57,503 bases of DNA from Bordetella parapertussis (GTDB taxonomy: Bacteria; Pseudomonadota; Gammaproteobacteria; Burkholderiales; Burkholderiaceae_C): assembly GCA_945878065.1 (NCBI GenBank), contig CAMDXA010000012.1:1-57503 (forward strand). Direction: 5' to 3'. The translations under genes and the position numbers were made by a program. Below are positions 43,577-53,099 of this stretch, piece after piece; the stretch's first letter is position 1, and each line of letters opens with the position of its first letter. The notes beneath the pieces are model-generated. The model was given only the letters and a program-made list of their open reading frames with translations. It did not search any database and was not told the DNA's origin.

Positions 43577-44326
43577 ATGAAGGCATTGGTCGCCGTTAAG
43601 CGAGTGGTGGATTACAACGTCAAGGTGCGGGTCAAATCTGACCAGACCGGCGTGGATATCGCCAACGTCAAAATGAGCATGAACCCGTTCGACGAAATCG
43701 CTGTGGAAGAAGCGGTTCGGTTGAAAGAAAAAGGCATATTGACAGAAGTTGTGGTGGTTTCTTGTGGCGTGACCCAGTGCCAGGAAACCTTACGCACTGC
43801 CATGGCCATAGGCGCAGACCGCGGCATTCTGGTGGAAACCACAGAAGAATTGCAACCCTTGGCTGTGGCCAAATTGCTCAAAGCGCTGGCCGACAAAGAA
43901 CAACCCGGCATGGTGATTTTGGGCAAGCAAGCGATTGACGACGATTGCAACCAGACCGGCCAAATGTTGGCCGCGCTGGCCGATTGGCCGCAAGCCACGT
44001 TCGCTTCCAAAGTGGAAATGCTTGACGGCAGTCTGCATGTGACGCGCGAAGTCGATGGCGGACTCGAAACTTTGAAGCTGTCAATGCCAGCCGTTATCAC
44101 CACCGATTTGCGCCTGAACGAGCCGCGTTATGTGACCTTGCCCAACATCATGAAGGCCAAGAAAAAACAGATCGATATTTTCAAACCCGAAGACTTGGGT
44201 GTGGACGTCGCACCGCGTATCAAAACATTGAAAGTCAGCGAGCCGCCCAAGCGCAGCGCCGGTATCAAGGTGGCCGATGTGGCCGCGTTGGTGGACAAAC
44301 TCAAAAACGAAGCAAAGGTGATTTGA
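43577..44326 (+). CDS. etfB: Electron transfer flavoprotein beta subunit
   Basis: 249 residues. [20 protein letters not shown] at the start, [21 protein letters not shown] around residue 35, and the AMP-binding [19 protein letters not shown] near residue 115 are typical. With EtfA it forms the FAD/AMP-containing heterodimer that takes electrons from acyl-CoA dehydrogenases and delivers them to ETF-ubiquinone oxidoreductase. The TTGGAG ribosome site precedes the ATG. It is the first gene of an etfB-etfA-acyl-CoA dehydrogenase cluster. Confidence 0.97.
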   Translation: MKALVAVKRVVDYNVKVRVKSDQTGVDIANVKMSMNPFDEIAVEEAVRLKEKGILTEVVVVSCGVTQCQETLRTAMAIGADRGILVETTEELQPLAVAKLLKALADKEQPGMVILGKQAIDDDCNQTGQMLAALADWPQATFASKVEMLDGSLHVTREVDGGLETLKLSMPAVITTDLRLNEPRYVTLPNIMKAKKKQIDIFKPEDLGVDVAPRIKTLKVSEPPKRSAGIKVADVAALVDKLKNEAKVI

Positions 44327-44327
44327 C

Positions 44328-45257
44328 ATGGCCTCCTTAGTGATTGCAGAACACGACAACCACAGCCTGAAACCGGCGACTTTGAACACCGTGACCGCAG
44401 CCATCGCCTGCGGCGGTGACATACATGTGTTGGTGGCGGGCAAAGACGCTGGCGCCGTTGCCACTGCTGCCGCGCAGATTGCAGGTGTGAGCAAGGTATT
44501 ACACGCAGAAGCCGATGTGTTTGCCCACGGTCTGGCCGAGCACATGGCCGCGCAAGTATTGGCATTGGCCTCAGGCTATAGCCACATTTTGTTTGCCGCA
44601 ACAGCCAGCGGCAAAAACATTGCGCCGCGCGTGGCTGCCAAACTGGATGTGGCACAGGTCAGCGACATCACACGCGTGGACAGCCCGGACATGTTCGAGC
44701 GCCCCATTTATGCGGGCAACGCCATGGCCACGGTACAAGCCACAGACGCCACCAAAGTCATCACCGTCCGCACCACTGGTTTTGACGCGGCAGCCACTGG
44801 CGGCAGCGCTGCGGTGGAAGTGATTCAAGCGACTACCGCAGATGCGAAAAGCCAGTTCATGGGCAGCGAAATTGCCAAGAACGACCGCCCCGAATTAACG
44901 GCAGCCAAAGTGATTGTGTCTGGCGGTCGGGCTTTGGGCAGCGCAGAAAAATTCAATGAAGTCATCACGCCATTGGCAGACAAATTGGGTGCCGCACTCG
45001 GTGCAAGTCGCGCCGCGGTAGACGCTGGTTATGCGCCCAACGATTGGCAAGTGGGTCAAACCGGCAAGATCGTCGCGCCGCAGTTGTATGTGGCTTGCGG
45101 CATCAGCGGAGCCATCCAACATTTGGCGGGTATGAAAGACAGCAAAGTCATTGTGGCCATCAACAAAGACCCGGAAGCCCCGATTTTCAGCGTCGCTGAC
45201 TACGGCTTAGAGGCCGATTTGTTTGTGGCTGTGCCCGAGCTGGTCGCTGCCCTTTAA
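44328..45257 (+). CDS. etfA: Electron transfer flavoprotein alpha subunit
   Basis: 309 residues. The C-terminal FAD-binding domain shows [54 protein letters not shown] and [20 protein letters not shown], the expected FAD and subunit contacts. It begins one base after the etfB stop, so the two are cotranslated. A terminator follows it, separating it partly from the acyl-CoA dehydrogenase gene. Confidence 0.97.
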   Translation: MASLVIAEHDNHSLKPATLNTVTAAIACGGDIHVLVAGKDAGAVATAAAQIAGVSKVLHAEADVFAHGLAEHMAAQVLALASGYSHILFAATASGKNIAPRVAAKLDVAQVSDITRVDSPDMFERPIYAGNAMATVQATDATKVITVRTTGFDAAATGGSAAVEVIQATTADAKSQFMGSEIAKNDRPELTAAKVIVSGGRALGSAEKFNEVITPLADKLGAALGASRAAVDAGYAPNDWQVGQTGKIVAPQLYVACGISGAIQHLAGMKDSKVIVAINKDPEAPIFSVADYGLEADLFVAVPELVAAL

Positions 45258-45268
45258 ACACTTATGAC

Positions 45269-45294
45269 AAAGGCATCCAGTGGTGCCTTTTTTT
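45269..45294 (+). terminator. Terminator after etfA
   Basis: AAAGGCA and TGCCTTT form the stem around an eight-base loop, followed by a T-run (TTTT). It lies 12 bases after the etfA stop and before the acyl-CoA dehydrogenase start, so expression of the two parts may be partly uncoupled. Confidence 0.75.
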
Positions 45295-45316
45295 ATTCTG
45301 ATTTTGGAGATTGACC

Positions 45317-47110
45317 GTGAGCTACACCGCACCCGTGAAAGACATGCTGTTCAATATGCAGCATTTGGCTGGTATCGAACGCATTGCTGCCATGCCCGGC
45401 TTTGAAGATGCAGGTCTAGAAACCGCACAAGCGGTGCTCGAAGAATGCGCCCGATTCAATCAAGATGTGGTGGCTCCTTTGAATTGGGAAAGCGATAAGC
45501 AGCCCTCGAGTTTGAAAGACGGACATGTCACGACCGCGCCCGGTTTCAAGCAGGCTTACAAACAATATTCAGAAGGCGGTTGGCAAGGTTTGCAACACCC
45601 GCTCGATTGCGGCGGTCAAGGCTTGCCGAAAACCATAGGCGCGGCTTGCGTGGAAATGTTGAACGCCGCCAGCCTAAGTTTTGCGCTGTGTCCTTTGCTG
45701 ACAGATGGTGCGATCGAAGCTTTGTTGACCGCAGGCAGTGATGATTTGAAAGCCACTTACCTTGACAAACTGGTCAGTGGCGAATGGACCGGCACCATGA
45801 ACCTGACCGAACCGCAAGCCGGTTCTGATTTGTCGCTGGTGCGCTCACGCGCCGAGCCGCAAGCCGATGGCACTTACAAAGTGTTCGGTACCAAAATCTA
45901 CATCACCTATGGTGAACACGACATGGCCGAGAACATCGTGCACCTGGTGCTCGCACGCGTGAGCGGTGCGCCCGAAGGCATCAAAGGCATCAGCTTGTTC
46001 GTCGTGCCTAAATTCATGGTCAACAAAGACGGTTCGTTGGGCGCACGCAACGATGTGCATTGCGTCAGCATCGAACACAAGCTGGGCATCAAAGCCAGTC
46101 CGACCGCGGTGCTGCAATACGGCGACCATGGTGGCGCCACCGGTTTTCTGGTGGGACAGGAAAACCGTGGTTTGGAATACATGTTCATCATGATGAACGC
46201 CGCACGTTACGCGGTCGGCGTGCAAGGTATCGCCATAGCCGATCGCGCTTACCAAAAAGCCGTTCAATATGCCCGTGATCGAGTGCAAAGCCGCCCGGTC
46301 GATGGTTCCATCAAAGCCTCAGCGCCGATCATTCACCACCCGGATGTGCGCCGCATGCTCATGACCATGCGCGCTTACACCGAAGGCTGCCGCGCCATGG
46401 CCAGCGTGGCTGCTGCAGCCTATGACGCAGCGCACCACCACACCGATGCAGACACACGCAAACAAAACAACGCGGTGTACGAATTCATGGTGCCCTTGGT
46501 CAAAGGCTTCAGCACCGAGATGAGTCTGGAAGTCACCTCGCTTGGCGTGCAAGTGCACGGCGGCATGGGTTTCATTGAAGAAACTGGCGCAGCGCAGTAC
46601 TACCGTGACGCAAAAATTTTGACGATTTATGAAGGCACCACTGCCATTCAGGCCAACGATTTGGTAGGACGAAAAACCGCGCGTGATGGTGGGCAAACAC
46701 CCAAAGCCTTGGCCGCGCAAATGGAAAAAACCGAAGCCGAGTTGCTCAAGATCGGTTCCGACGACGCGAAAGCCATTGCTCACCGTTTGGCTGCCGCGCG
46801 CAGTGCGCTGTTGGATGTGGTGAATTTCATTGTTGAGACAGCAAGCAGCAACCCCAATGCCGCTTATGCGGGCAGCGTGCCCTATTTGATGCTTGCTGGA
46901 AACGTAATCAGTGGATGGCAACTGGCCCGCAGTTATGCCGCCGCGCACCAAGCCTTGGCCAATGGTGACTCTGACACAGCCTTCTTGCAGGCCAAACAAG
47001 TTACCGCACGTTTTTATGCCGACCACATTTTGAGCAAAGCACCGTCAATGCGTGACAGCATTGTGCAAGGCGCTGAGAGCGTGACCGCGATGGCTTTAGA
47101 GGCGTTTTAG
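45317..47110 (+). CDS. Long acyl-CoA dehydrogenase (about 600 residues, DmdC-like)
   Basis: 597 residues, longer than the usual 380 of short/medium-chain enzymes because of an N-terminal extension and an extra C-terminal domain (from about 470). Core motifs are MNLTEPQAGSDLSL (flavin/substrate contact), VFGTKIYITYGEHD, and ILTIYEGTTAIQANDLVGRK with the probable catalytic Glu in YEGTT. It oxidises acyl-CoA thioesters and should hand electrons to the ETF encoded just upstream. The GTG at 45317 is chosen because GGAGA lies 6 bases upstream; TTG 45311 is the open-frame start. The exact acyl chain is unknown. Confidence 0.93.
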   Translation: MSYTAPVKDMLFNMQHLAGIERIAAMPGFEDAGLETAQAVLEECARFNQDVVAPLNWESDKQPSSLKDGHVTTAPGFKQAYKQYSEGGWQGLQHPLDCGGQGLPKTIGAACVEMLNAASLSFALCPLLTDGAIEALLTAGSDDLKATYLDKLVSGEWTGTMNLTEPQAGSDLSLVRSRAEPQADGTYKVFGTKIYITYGEHDMAENIVHLVLARVSGAPEGIKGISLFVVPKFMVNKDGSLGARNDVHCVSIEHKLGIKASPTAVLQYGDHGGATGFLVGQENRGLEYMFIMMNAARYAVGVQGIAIADRAYQKAVQYARDRVQSRPVDGSIKASAPIIHHPDVRRMLMTMRAYTEGCRAMASVAAAAYDAAHHHTDADTRKQNNAVYEFMVPLVKGFSTEMSLEVTSLGVQVHGGMGFIEETGAAQYYRDAKILTIYEGTTAIQANDLVGRKTARDGGQTPKALAAQMEKTEAELLKIGSDDAKAIAHRLAAARSALLDVVNFIVETASSNPNAAYAGSVPYLMLAGNVISGWQLARSYAAAHQALANGDSDTAFLQAKQVTARFYADHILSKAPSMRDSIVQGAESVTAMALEAF

Positions 47111-47173
47111 AAAATCTCCTGCGCTGTATCAAGACAGCTATCAACTTCATCCAATTTTTTACCAAGGCCTGAC

Positions 47174-48130
47174 ATGTCCAAACTGCCTCCCGCACTTGCC
47201 GCTGTTCCTTTTCCCGTGATTGCTTCGCCGCTTTTCATCATCAGCAATCCCAAATTGGTGATTGCCCAGTGCATTGCAGGCGTGGTGGGTTCTATGCCAG
47301 CGCTCAATGCGCGGCCAGCTTCTCAGTTGGATGAATGGTTGTCAGAGATCACGGAAACCTTGGCGGCGTATAACAAGGCGCACCCGGACCAACCAGCTGC
47401 GCCATTTGCTATCAACCAAATCGTCCACAAAAGCAATGACCGCTTGGAACACGACATGGCCATGTGCGTCAAATACAAAGTACCGATCATCATCACTTCG
47501 CTGGGTGCGCGTGAAGAGATCAACCAAGCGGCGCACAGCTACGGGGGTGTTGTTTTGCACGACATCATCAACAACAAATTTGCCCACAAAGCCATTGAAA
47601 AGGGTGCGGATGGTTTGGTCGCAGTGGCCGCTGGTGCAGGTGGCCATGCGGGTGTGAAAAGCCCGTTTGCCTTGGTACAAGAAATTCGCCAGTGGTTTGA
47701 CGGCCCGCTTGCGCTCAGTGGTTCGATTGCCAGTGGCCAAGCCATTTTGGCGGCATTGGCCATGGGCGCTGATTTCGCCTACATAGGTTCAGCCTTCATT
47801 GCCACCGACGAAGCGCGTGCTGCCGAAGAGTACAAGCAATGCATCGTCAACAGCAACTCAGACGACATCATCTATAGCAATCTTTTCACCGGCGTGCATG
47901 GCAACTACTTGGCTCCATCGGTGCGTAATGCAGGGATGGACCCTGATAACCTGCCTGAGAGCGACCCCAGCAAAATGGACTTTGGTGGTGACAAGAGCAA
48001 AGCATGGAAAGACATTTGGGGTTGTGGCCAAGGCATTGGTGTCATCAACAAGGTGCAATCCACGGCTGACTTGGTGGCGCAGTTCAAAAGCGAATTTGCC
48101 AAAGCCAAAGCCCACTTGGCGCACTATTAA
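47174..48130 (+). CDS. Nitronate monooxygenase (2-nitropropane dioxygenase family)
   Basis: 318 residues, TIM-barrel FMN enzyme. PFPVIASPLFIISNPKLVIA at the start, VAAGAGGHAG near residue 160 (phosphate and FMN loop with the His), LSGSIASGQAILAALAMGAD and FAYIGSAF near 200 are the family motifs. It oxidises alkyl nitronates with O2; the physiological substrate may be propionate-3-nitronate. It lies 63 bases after the acyl-CoA dehydrogenase on the same strand, with a strong terminator after it. Confidence 0.92.
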   Translation: MSKLPPALAAVPFPVIASPLFIISNPKLVIAQCIAGVVGSMPALNARPASQLDEWLSEITETLAAYNKAHPDQPAAPFAINQIVHKSNDRLEHDMAMCVKYKVPIIITSLGAREEINQAAHSYGGVVLHDIINNKFAHKAIEKGADGLVAVAAGAGGHAGVKSPFALVQEIRQWFDGPLALSGSIASGQAILAALAMGADFAYIGSAFIATDEARAAEEYKQCIVNSNSDDIIYSNLFTGVHGNYLAPSVRNAGMDPDNLPESDPSKMDFGGDKSKAWKDIWGCGQGIGVINKVQSTADLVAQFKSEFAKAKAHLAHY

Positions 48131-48190
48131 ACAAACTGCCCGCTCTCTGGGCGGCGTTAAGTTTTCCTGAAAGCCCTTCTTTGGCAGGCG

Positions 48191-48220
48191 AAAAAAAGGC
48201 CCCTCGCGGGGCCTTTTTTG
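48191..48220. terminator. Bidirectional terminator between nitronate monooxygenase and ppnP
   Basis: AAAAAAAGGCCCC-TCGC-GGGGCCTTTTTTG is a GC-rich stem with an A-run on one side and a T-run on the other. It serves both converging genes. Confidence 0.92.
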
Positions 48221-48235
48221 TAAACATCAAACGCA

Positions 48236-48553
48236 TCAACCAAAGTGGCAGATGTAGTGATAAGCCTCAGCCACTTTGATTTCAAACGAAGAGTTGGCCG
48301 CGACATTGAACTTGTCACCCGGCCCTGCGTGCTGCCAAGCATCGGTACCAGCCAATTTGTATTCGCAAGCACCGGCCACGCATTCCATGATTTCAGCCGC
48401 AGCCGTGTTGAAAGTCAGGTGCGAGGGCAGCACCACCCCCACGGATTTTTTCTCGCCATTGGCCAAAATCACGGTGTGGCTGACGCACTTGCCGTCGAAA
48501 AACACATTGGCTTTGGAGGCGACGCTCGCGCCTTGCAGTTGTTCGGTCACCAT
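48236..48553 (-). CDS. ppnP: Pyrimidine/purine nucleoside phosphorylase PpnP
   Basis: 105 residues, a single cupin-fold domain. ANVFFDGKCVSHTVILANGE near residue 17, KKSVGVVLPSHLTFNTAAAE in the middle and GDKFNVAANSSFEIKVAEAY near the end are characteristic of the PpnP (former DUF1255) family. It splits nucleosides with phosphate to free base and ribose-1-phosphate, with broad specificity. Its ATG is just two bases after the argG stop, so the two genes are cotranscribed. Confidence 0.92.
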   Translation of the reverse strand: MVTEQLQGASVASKANVFFDGKCVSHTVILANGEKKSVGVVLPSHLTFNTAAAEIMECVAGACEYKLAGTDAWQHAGPGDKFNVAANSSFEIKVAEAYHYICHFG

Positions 48554-48555
48554 GG

Positions 48556-49857
48556 TCAGGCCCTTTTCTTGACAGTGCTTGTGCGGGACGCTGATTTGGC
48601 AGCGCGTTCATTTTTCAGATTGCCAGCAATGCGCATGCGCAATGCGTTGAGCTTGATGAAGCCTCCTGCGTCTGCCTGGTTGTAAGCGCCGCCATCGTCA
48701 TCAAACGTGGCGATGCGCGTGTCAAACAAACTGTCGGTTTTGCTTTCACGGCCCACACACATGACGGTGCCTTTGTAGAGCTTCAAGCGCACCTTGCCGT
48801 TAGCAGTGGCTTGGGATGCGTCGATCAAGCCTTGCAGCAATTCGCGTTCGGGGCTGAACCAATAACCGTTGTAAACCAGACGCGCATAACGCGGCATCAG
48901 GTCTTCTTTAAGTGCCAGCACTTCGCGGTCGAGCGTGATGGATTCGATGGCGCGATGACCAGCCAACAAAATCGTGCCGCCGGGTGTTTCATAGCAGCCC
49001 CGGCTCTTCATGCCGACGTAGCGGTTTTCCACTTTGTCCAAACGGCCGATGCCGTGTTTGCCGCCCAATGTGTTCAAGTGGGTCAACACTTTGGCCGGTG
49101 ACATGCGAACGCCGTCAATCGCCACCACGTCGCCATGCTTGTAAGTGAGCTCAACGATTTGCGGTTTGTTCGGTGCTTTTTCCGGGCTGACCGTCAAGCG
49201 CCACATGCTGTCGTCGGGCGCGTAGTTCGGGTCTTCCAAAATGCCGCCCTCATAGCTGATGTGCAGCAAATTGGCATCCATAGAGTAGGGGGGTGGTCCT
49301 TTGCGCTTGGCACCGTCAACCGGTATACCGTGTTGATCGGCATAGCGCATGAGTTTTTCGCGGGAGAGCAAATCCCACTCGCGCCAAGGTGCAATGATTT
49401 TCACGTTAGGCATCAATGCATAAGCGCCAAGTTCAAAACGAACCTGGTCATTGCCTTTACCGGTGGCGCCGTGGCTGATCGCGTCGGCTTTGGTTTTGCG
49501 GGCAATTTCCACCAGGCGTTTGGCAATCAAAGGACGGGCGATGGAAGTGCCTAGTAAATACTCGCCTTCGTACAAGGCATTGGCGCGGAACATAGGGAAG
49601 ACAAAATCGCGCACAAATTCTTCGCGCAAATCTTCAATGAAAATATTTGACGGCTTGATGCCCATCTTGATGGCTTTGGCGCGCGCCGGTTCAATTTCTT
49701 CACCCTGACCGATATCGGCGGTGAAAGTGACGACTTCGCAGTGGTATTCGTCTTGCAGCCACTTGAGGATGATGGAGGTATCTAAGCCGCCTGAATAGGC
49801 CAGCACCACGCGTTGAGGTGCTTTGGCTGTGTCTGATTTTGTTGTGTTTTTACGCAT
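48556..49857 (-). CDS. argG: Argininosuccinate synthase
   Basis: About 433 residues, somewhat longer than the ~400 residues usual for the family because of N- and C-terminal Lys/Arg/Ala-rich tails. It joins citrulline and aspartate with [21 protein letters not shown] is the ATP-pyrophosphatase loop; [19 protein letters not shown] and [28 protein letters not shown] segments bind substrates. The start at 49857 (MRKNTTK) is the best placed; the frame upstream overlaps the terminator of the following gene. It forms a unit with ppnP. Confidence 0.96.
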   Translation of the reverse strand: MRKNTTKSDTAKAPQRVVLAYSGGLDTSIILKWLQDEYHCEVVTFTADIGQGEEIEPARAKAIKMGIKPSNIFIEDLREEFVRDFVFPMFRANALYEGEYLLGTSIARPLIAKRLVEIARKTKADAISHGATGKGNDQVRFELGAYALMPNVKIIAPWREWDLLSREKLMRYADQHGIPVDGAKRKGPPPYSMDANLLHISYEGGILEDPNYAPDDSMWRLTVSPEKAPNKPQIVELTYKHGDVVAIDGVRMSPAKVLTHLNTLGGKHGIGRLDKVENRYVGMKSRGCYETPGGTILLAGHRAIESITLDREVLALKEDLMPRYARLVYNGYWFSPERELLQGLIDASQATANGKVRLKLYKGTVMCVGRESKTDSLFDTRIATFDDDGGAYNQADAGGFIKLNALRMRIAGNLKNERAAKSASRTSTVKKRA

Positions 49858-49909
49858 GAAACATACCGTGAGTAAGCAAAGGCGGGATTCTAGGCCATGC
49901 CCTGAAAGC

Positions 49910-49932
49910 AAAAAACCGCTCGAAGTGAGCGG
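49910..49932 (-). terminator. Terminator of the glycine-zipper protein gene
   Basis: On the minus strand GCCGCTCAC-TTC-GAGCGG forms a hairpin followed by TTTTTTG. It lies about 23 bases past the stop of the glycine-zipper gene and upstream of argG. Confidence 0.8.
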
Positions 49933-49954
49933 CTGTGGTGAGGAGAAAGAAGAA

Positions 49955-50497
49955 TTACCAGCTTAGTGGTGCTGATCCCGGTGGCGGCACGGCGCTGGCG
50001 GCCGGCAAGGGCGGGTAGATGTAGTTTGGACTGCTCGACACCACGGGCGTGATTTGCAACCGAACAGTAGGGCCTGGATCCTGCGGCATTTGCACCATGT
50101 ACTGTTTGCCCGCGTATTCGTAGGTTACGTTGTAAGCCATGGTGCGGCTTTCGTAAAAATTTTGGGTGCTGCAAGTTTGAACGTTTTTGACCTCTGGCGC
50201 TGGCTTACCTTCAATTTTGTCGCCCAAAATGGCGCCACCAAATATACCGATCGCTGTGCCAAGCCCGTCGCGACCGATGGCATGACCGACTGTGCCACCA
50301 GCGATGGCACCCATGAGGGCGCCGGCCCCAGACTTGCTGGGCTGTGAGGTGACTTGTTGTTGTGTGCAGACTTGGCGTGGCACTGCGACTTGTTGGATGA
50401 TGGGCACCGAAGAAATCACCCGCCCGACTTCTTGGGCGTGCGAGGGGGGAAAGAAGCAAACGGGCAATAAACCCAAAACGCTGATGAGTTTTTTCAT
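49955..50497 (-). CDS. Glycine-zipper 2TM outer-membrane protein
   Basis: 180 residues. Signal peptide [21 protein letters not shown] is followed by a beta-like segment with two Cys and then the glycine zipper [19 protein letters not shown] and [18 protein letters not shown], typical of the Rickettsia 17-kDa antigen/SlyB-like family. A last domain ([20 protein letters not shown]) ends in a Pro-rich tail. Such proteins sit in the outer membrane or periplasm; their role is stress-related in several cases, but here it is unknown. The Cys in VCFFPPSHA is not placed as a clear lipobox. ATG 50497 is the start. Confidence 0.8.
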   Translation of the reverse strand: MKKLISVLGLLPVCFFPPSHAQEVGRVISSVPIIQQVAVPRQVCTQQQVTSQPSKSGAGALMGAIAGGTVGHAIGRDGLGTAIGIFGGAILGDKIEGKPAPEVKNVQTCSTQNFYESRTMAYNVTYEYAGKQYMVQMPQDPGPTVRLQITPVVSSSPNYIYPPLPAASAVPPPGSAPLSW

Positions 50498-50595
50498 GGG
50501 CAGGTTCCTTAGTTGCATGATGTTCCCACACTCTAACGAAAATGCAAGCCATGGGGTTGACAGGGTTTTGCGTGCTTTGAGGGACAATCATTTCT

Positions 50596-51882
50596 ATGAA
50601 TTTAAATGATTGGCTCAGCCATTGTGAGCGCTTGCACCCGCAAACCATTGAGATGGGGCTTGATCGTGTCGCCGTGGTGGCAAACACCATGGGTTTGAAA
50701 TTTGATTGCCCGGTTGTTACCGTGGCAGGAACCAACGGAAAAGGCTCTACCTGCGCGATGCTGGAGTCTGTTTACCGACAATCTGGTTACAAAACGGGTT
50801 TGTATACATCCCCGCATTTGGTGTATTTTCAAGAGCGTTGCTGCATCAACGGTCAACCTGTGGCCGAGGCTGATTTGGTGGGGCATTTCGAGCGGGTTGA
50901 GGCAGCCAGAGGCGAGGTCACGCTCAGTTATTTTGAGTTCACCAGTTTGGCCTTGTTCAGTTGCTTGGCATCTGCCAAGCTGGATGTCGTGATTCTGGAA
51001 GTAGGTTTGGGTGGTCGCCTCGATGCGGTCAACGTGATTGACACAGACTGTGCGGTCATCACCAGCGTTGACCTGGACCATATGGAATTACTTGGGCCAG
51101 ACCGGGAAGCCATAGGCGCTGAAAAAGCCGGCATCATGCGTGCGGGAAAACCGGTGGTGATCAGCGATCCTTCCCCTCCCCATTCCCTGTTGATGCATGC
51201 AGGCAAATTGCAAACAGATATCTGGCAGGTGATGAAGGATGTGCAGTTTTCGGGCGATAACCAGCAATGGACATGGCGCGCCCGTGGCCGCACTTACAGT
51301 GGCTTGGCATATCCTGCCTTGCGCGGTGCCAATCAACTCTTGAACGCGGCAGGTGTGATTGCTGTGATGGAGGCCATGCGTTCGCAGTTGCCAGTCACGG
51401 CGCAAGCCATACGCGCGGGATTGTCTTTGGTGACTTGGCCAGGGCGTTTTCAATTGTTGCCGGGGCAACCGGCTATCGTGCTTGATGTCGCGCACAACCC
51501 GCATGCGGCGGCTGCTTTGTCACACAACTTGGACGCCATGGGGTTTTATCCCCGCACCCATGCGGTGGTGGGCGCCATGGCGGACAAAGATCTCACGGGA
51601 TTGCTGCGGCGGTTGATGCCGCTCGTGGAATGTTGGTACTTTTGCGACCTGCCCACGCCCAGAGCGGCCAGCGCCCAAGCCTTGAAAGATGTCTGGCAGT
51701 CATTGAAGCCAGCTGCAACAGCGACTGCTAGCTTGTGCAGTGGGCCCGCTGAAGCCATGAACCAGGCCTTAATTGCGGCTGACCCCGCTGATAGAATTCT
51801 TATTTTTGGTTCGTTTTTCACTGTTGGCGGGGTGTTGCAGCACGGTATTGAAGGCCGTCTACCCGCCGCTTCACCCACCTGA
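50596..51882 (+). CDS. folC: Bifunctional folylpolyglutamate/dihydrofolate synthase
   Basis: 428 residues. VVTVAGTNGKGSTCAMLESV is the P-loop, TGLYTSPHLVYFQERCCING the folate-binding loop, LDVVILEVGLGGRLDAVNV and TSVDLDHMELLG further family signatures, and VLDVAHNPHAAAAL the C-terminal glutamate-ligase motif. It makes dihydrofolate and adds glutamate residues to folates. It opens a five-gene run (folC, SPOR protein, cvpA, purF, metZ, then gltX), a block often found in Burkholderiales. Confidence 0.96.
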   Translation: MNLNDWLSHCERLHPQTIEMGLDRVAVVANTMGLKFDCPVVTVAGTNGKGSTCAMLESVYRQSGYKTGLYTSPHLVYFQERCCINGQPVAEADLVGHFERVEAARGEVTLSYFEFTSLALFSCLASAKLDVVILEVGLGGRLDAVNVIDTDCAVITSVDLDHMELLGPDREAIGAEKAGIMRAGKPVVISDPSPPHSLLMHAGKLQTDIWQVMKDVQFSGDNQQWTWRARGRTYSGLAYPALRGANQLLNAAGVIAVMEAMRSQLPVTAQAIRAGLSLVTWPGRFQLLPGQPAIVLDVAHNPHAAAALSHNLDAMGFYPRTHAVVGAMADKDLTGLLRRLMPLVECWYFCDLPTPRAASAQALKDVWQSLKPAATATASLCSGPAEAMNQALIAADPADRILIFGSFFTVGGVLQHGIEGRLPAASPT

Positions 51883-51890
51883 ACCTGCCC

Positions 51891-52610
51891 ATGGCCTTTT
51901 TCAAGTCCCGCGCTTCCACCTCGTCGCCCGCCGAATCCAACAAAGATGACGCACAAAGCATGGACAGTCTGCGCAAACAAGCGCGTCACAGACTCATTGG
52001 CGCTACCGTGCTGGTCGTGATTGCCGTGGTGGGTTTTCCGCTGGTTTTTGATACCAAACCGCGCGATATGGCGGCAGACATTCGAATCGATATGCCCGAC
52101 AGGGATGCGGTACGTCCTTCGCAACCGCCAAGCGTTGCTATTCCAGATGAATTGGTCAATGCCAAGGTTCCTCCTTCAGAAGCGGTCAGCGGCAACGAAC
52201 AAGTGGTGGCTGAGGACAGCAAAAAATCCTCTGCGCCTTTGGATACACCGGCTGTATCTGAGCGCCCGGTGGCTGAGGTGAGGTCTCCAGACCCCAAGCC
52301 CAAATCAGAACCAGAGAAAACGGCGGCCGCACCCTCAGACACTGCTAACGCCTCAAAACCGACCGCCAAAGAAACTGTGGCCGAGCGTTTTATCGTGCAA
52401 TTTGGTGCTTTTTCGGATGAAGCCAAGGTCAAGGATATCCGCAGCAAGCTTGAAAAATCCGGTGTCAAAACTTACATACACGTGGCGCAAACCTCTGAGG
52501 GCAAACGCACACGGGTGCGTGCTGGTCCGTTTGCCTCACGCGAAGAAGCCCAAAAAATCATCAATAAAACCAAGTCGCTGCAATTGAATGCAGTGGTGCT
52601 GACGCTCTAA
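51891..52610 (+). CDS. SPOR domain protein (DedD-like)
   Basis: 239 residues. A short cytoplasmic N-terminus leads to one membrane helix (RLIGATVLVVIAVVGFPLVF), a Pro/Ser/Lys-rich linker (about 65-155) and a C-terminal SPOR domain (VAERFIVQFGAFSDEAKVKD, VRAGPFASREEAQKI). SPOR domains bind denuded glycan strands at the division septum, so this protein probably acts at cell division, as DedD does. It starts 8 bases after the folC stop. Confidence 0.92.
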   Translation: MAFFKSRASTSSPAESNKDDAQSMDSLRKQARHRLIGATVLVVIAVVGFPLVFDTKPRDMAADIRIDMPDRDAVRPSQPPSVAIPDELVNAKVPPSEAVSGNEQVVAEDSKKSSAPLDTPAVSERPVAEVRSPDPKPKSEPEKTAAAPSDTANASKPTAKETVAERFIVQFGAFSDEAKVKDIRSKLEKSGVKTYIHVAQTSEGKRTRVRAGPFASREEAQKIINKTKSLQLNAVVLTL

Positions 52611-52613
52611 GGG

Positions 52614-53099
52614 ATGAATGCTGTTGATTGGGTGTTGATCGGCCTGATGCTGTTGTCCGGTGCGTTGGGGTTTTGGCGGGGCGTGGTCAAAGAATTTTTT
52701 GCGCTCTTGGCTTGGGTAGTGGGATTTGTGGTTTGCAGCCGATACGCCTTCGAATGGAGCCGCGAATTGCCTTTGCCTGTTTGGGCCCAAGCCATGCGCG
52801 AGGCTGTTGCTTGGGTATTGATTTTTCTGTTGGTCATGCTGGTGATGGCATTGATTGGCAGTGTGATGAAGCGTTTGTTGTCACTTGCAGGTTTGGGATT
52901 GGCGGATCGACTGCTGGGCACGGTGTTTGGTTTGGCGCGTGCATCCATCATGTGGTTGGCCATTGCAGTATTGGTCGGACTCACACCGTGGCGACAGGCA
53001 GAGGTTTGGGTTAATTCTCAGGTCGCCCAGTCGGTTCATCAATTGCTTGTGTATTTAAAGCCGGTCTTGCCGGCGCCATTGGAAAGGTTGGTGACTTGA
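52614..53099 (+). CDS. cvpA: CvpA family protein (colicin V production)
   Basis: 161 residues with four membrane helices, starting MNAVDWVLIGLMLLSGALGF and ending ...KPVLPAPLERLVT. Placement directly before purF and the family-typical opening fit CvpA. Family members are linked to envelope integrity and, originally, to colicin V production. Its stop overlaps the purF start by one base. Confidence 0.93.
   Translation: MNAVDWVLIGLMLLSGALGFWRGVVKEFFALLAWVVGFVVCSRYAFEWSRELPLPVWAQAMREAVAWVLIFLLVMLVMALIGSVMKRLLSLAGLGLADRLLGTVFGLARASIMWLAIAVLVGLTPWRQAEVWVNSQVAQSVHQLLVYLKPVLPAPLERLVT

Noticed and set aside
44081..44655. Minus-strand frames opposite etfA as separate genes
   Set aside because: Cys/Arg-rich antisense shadows without ribosome sites or recognisable domains.
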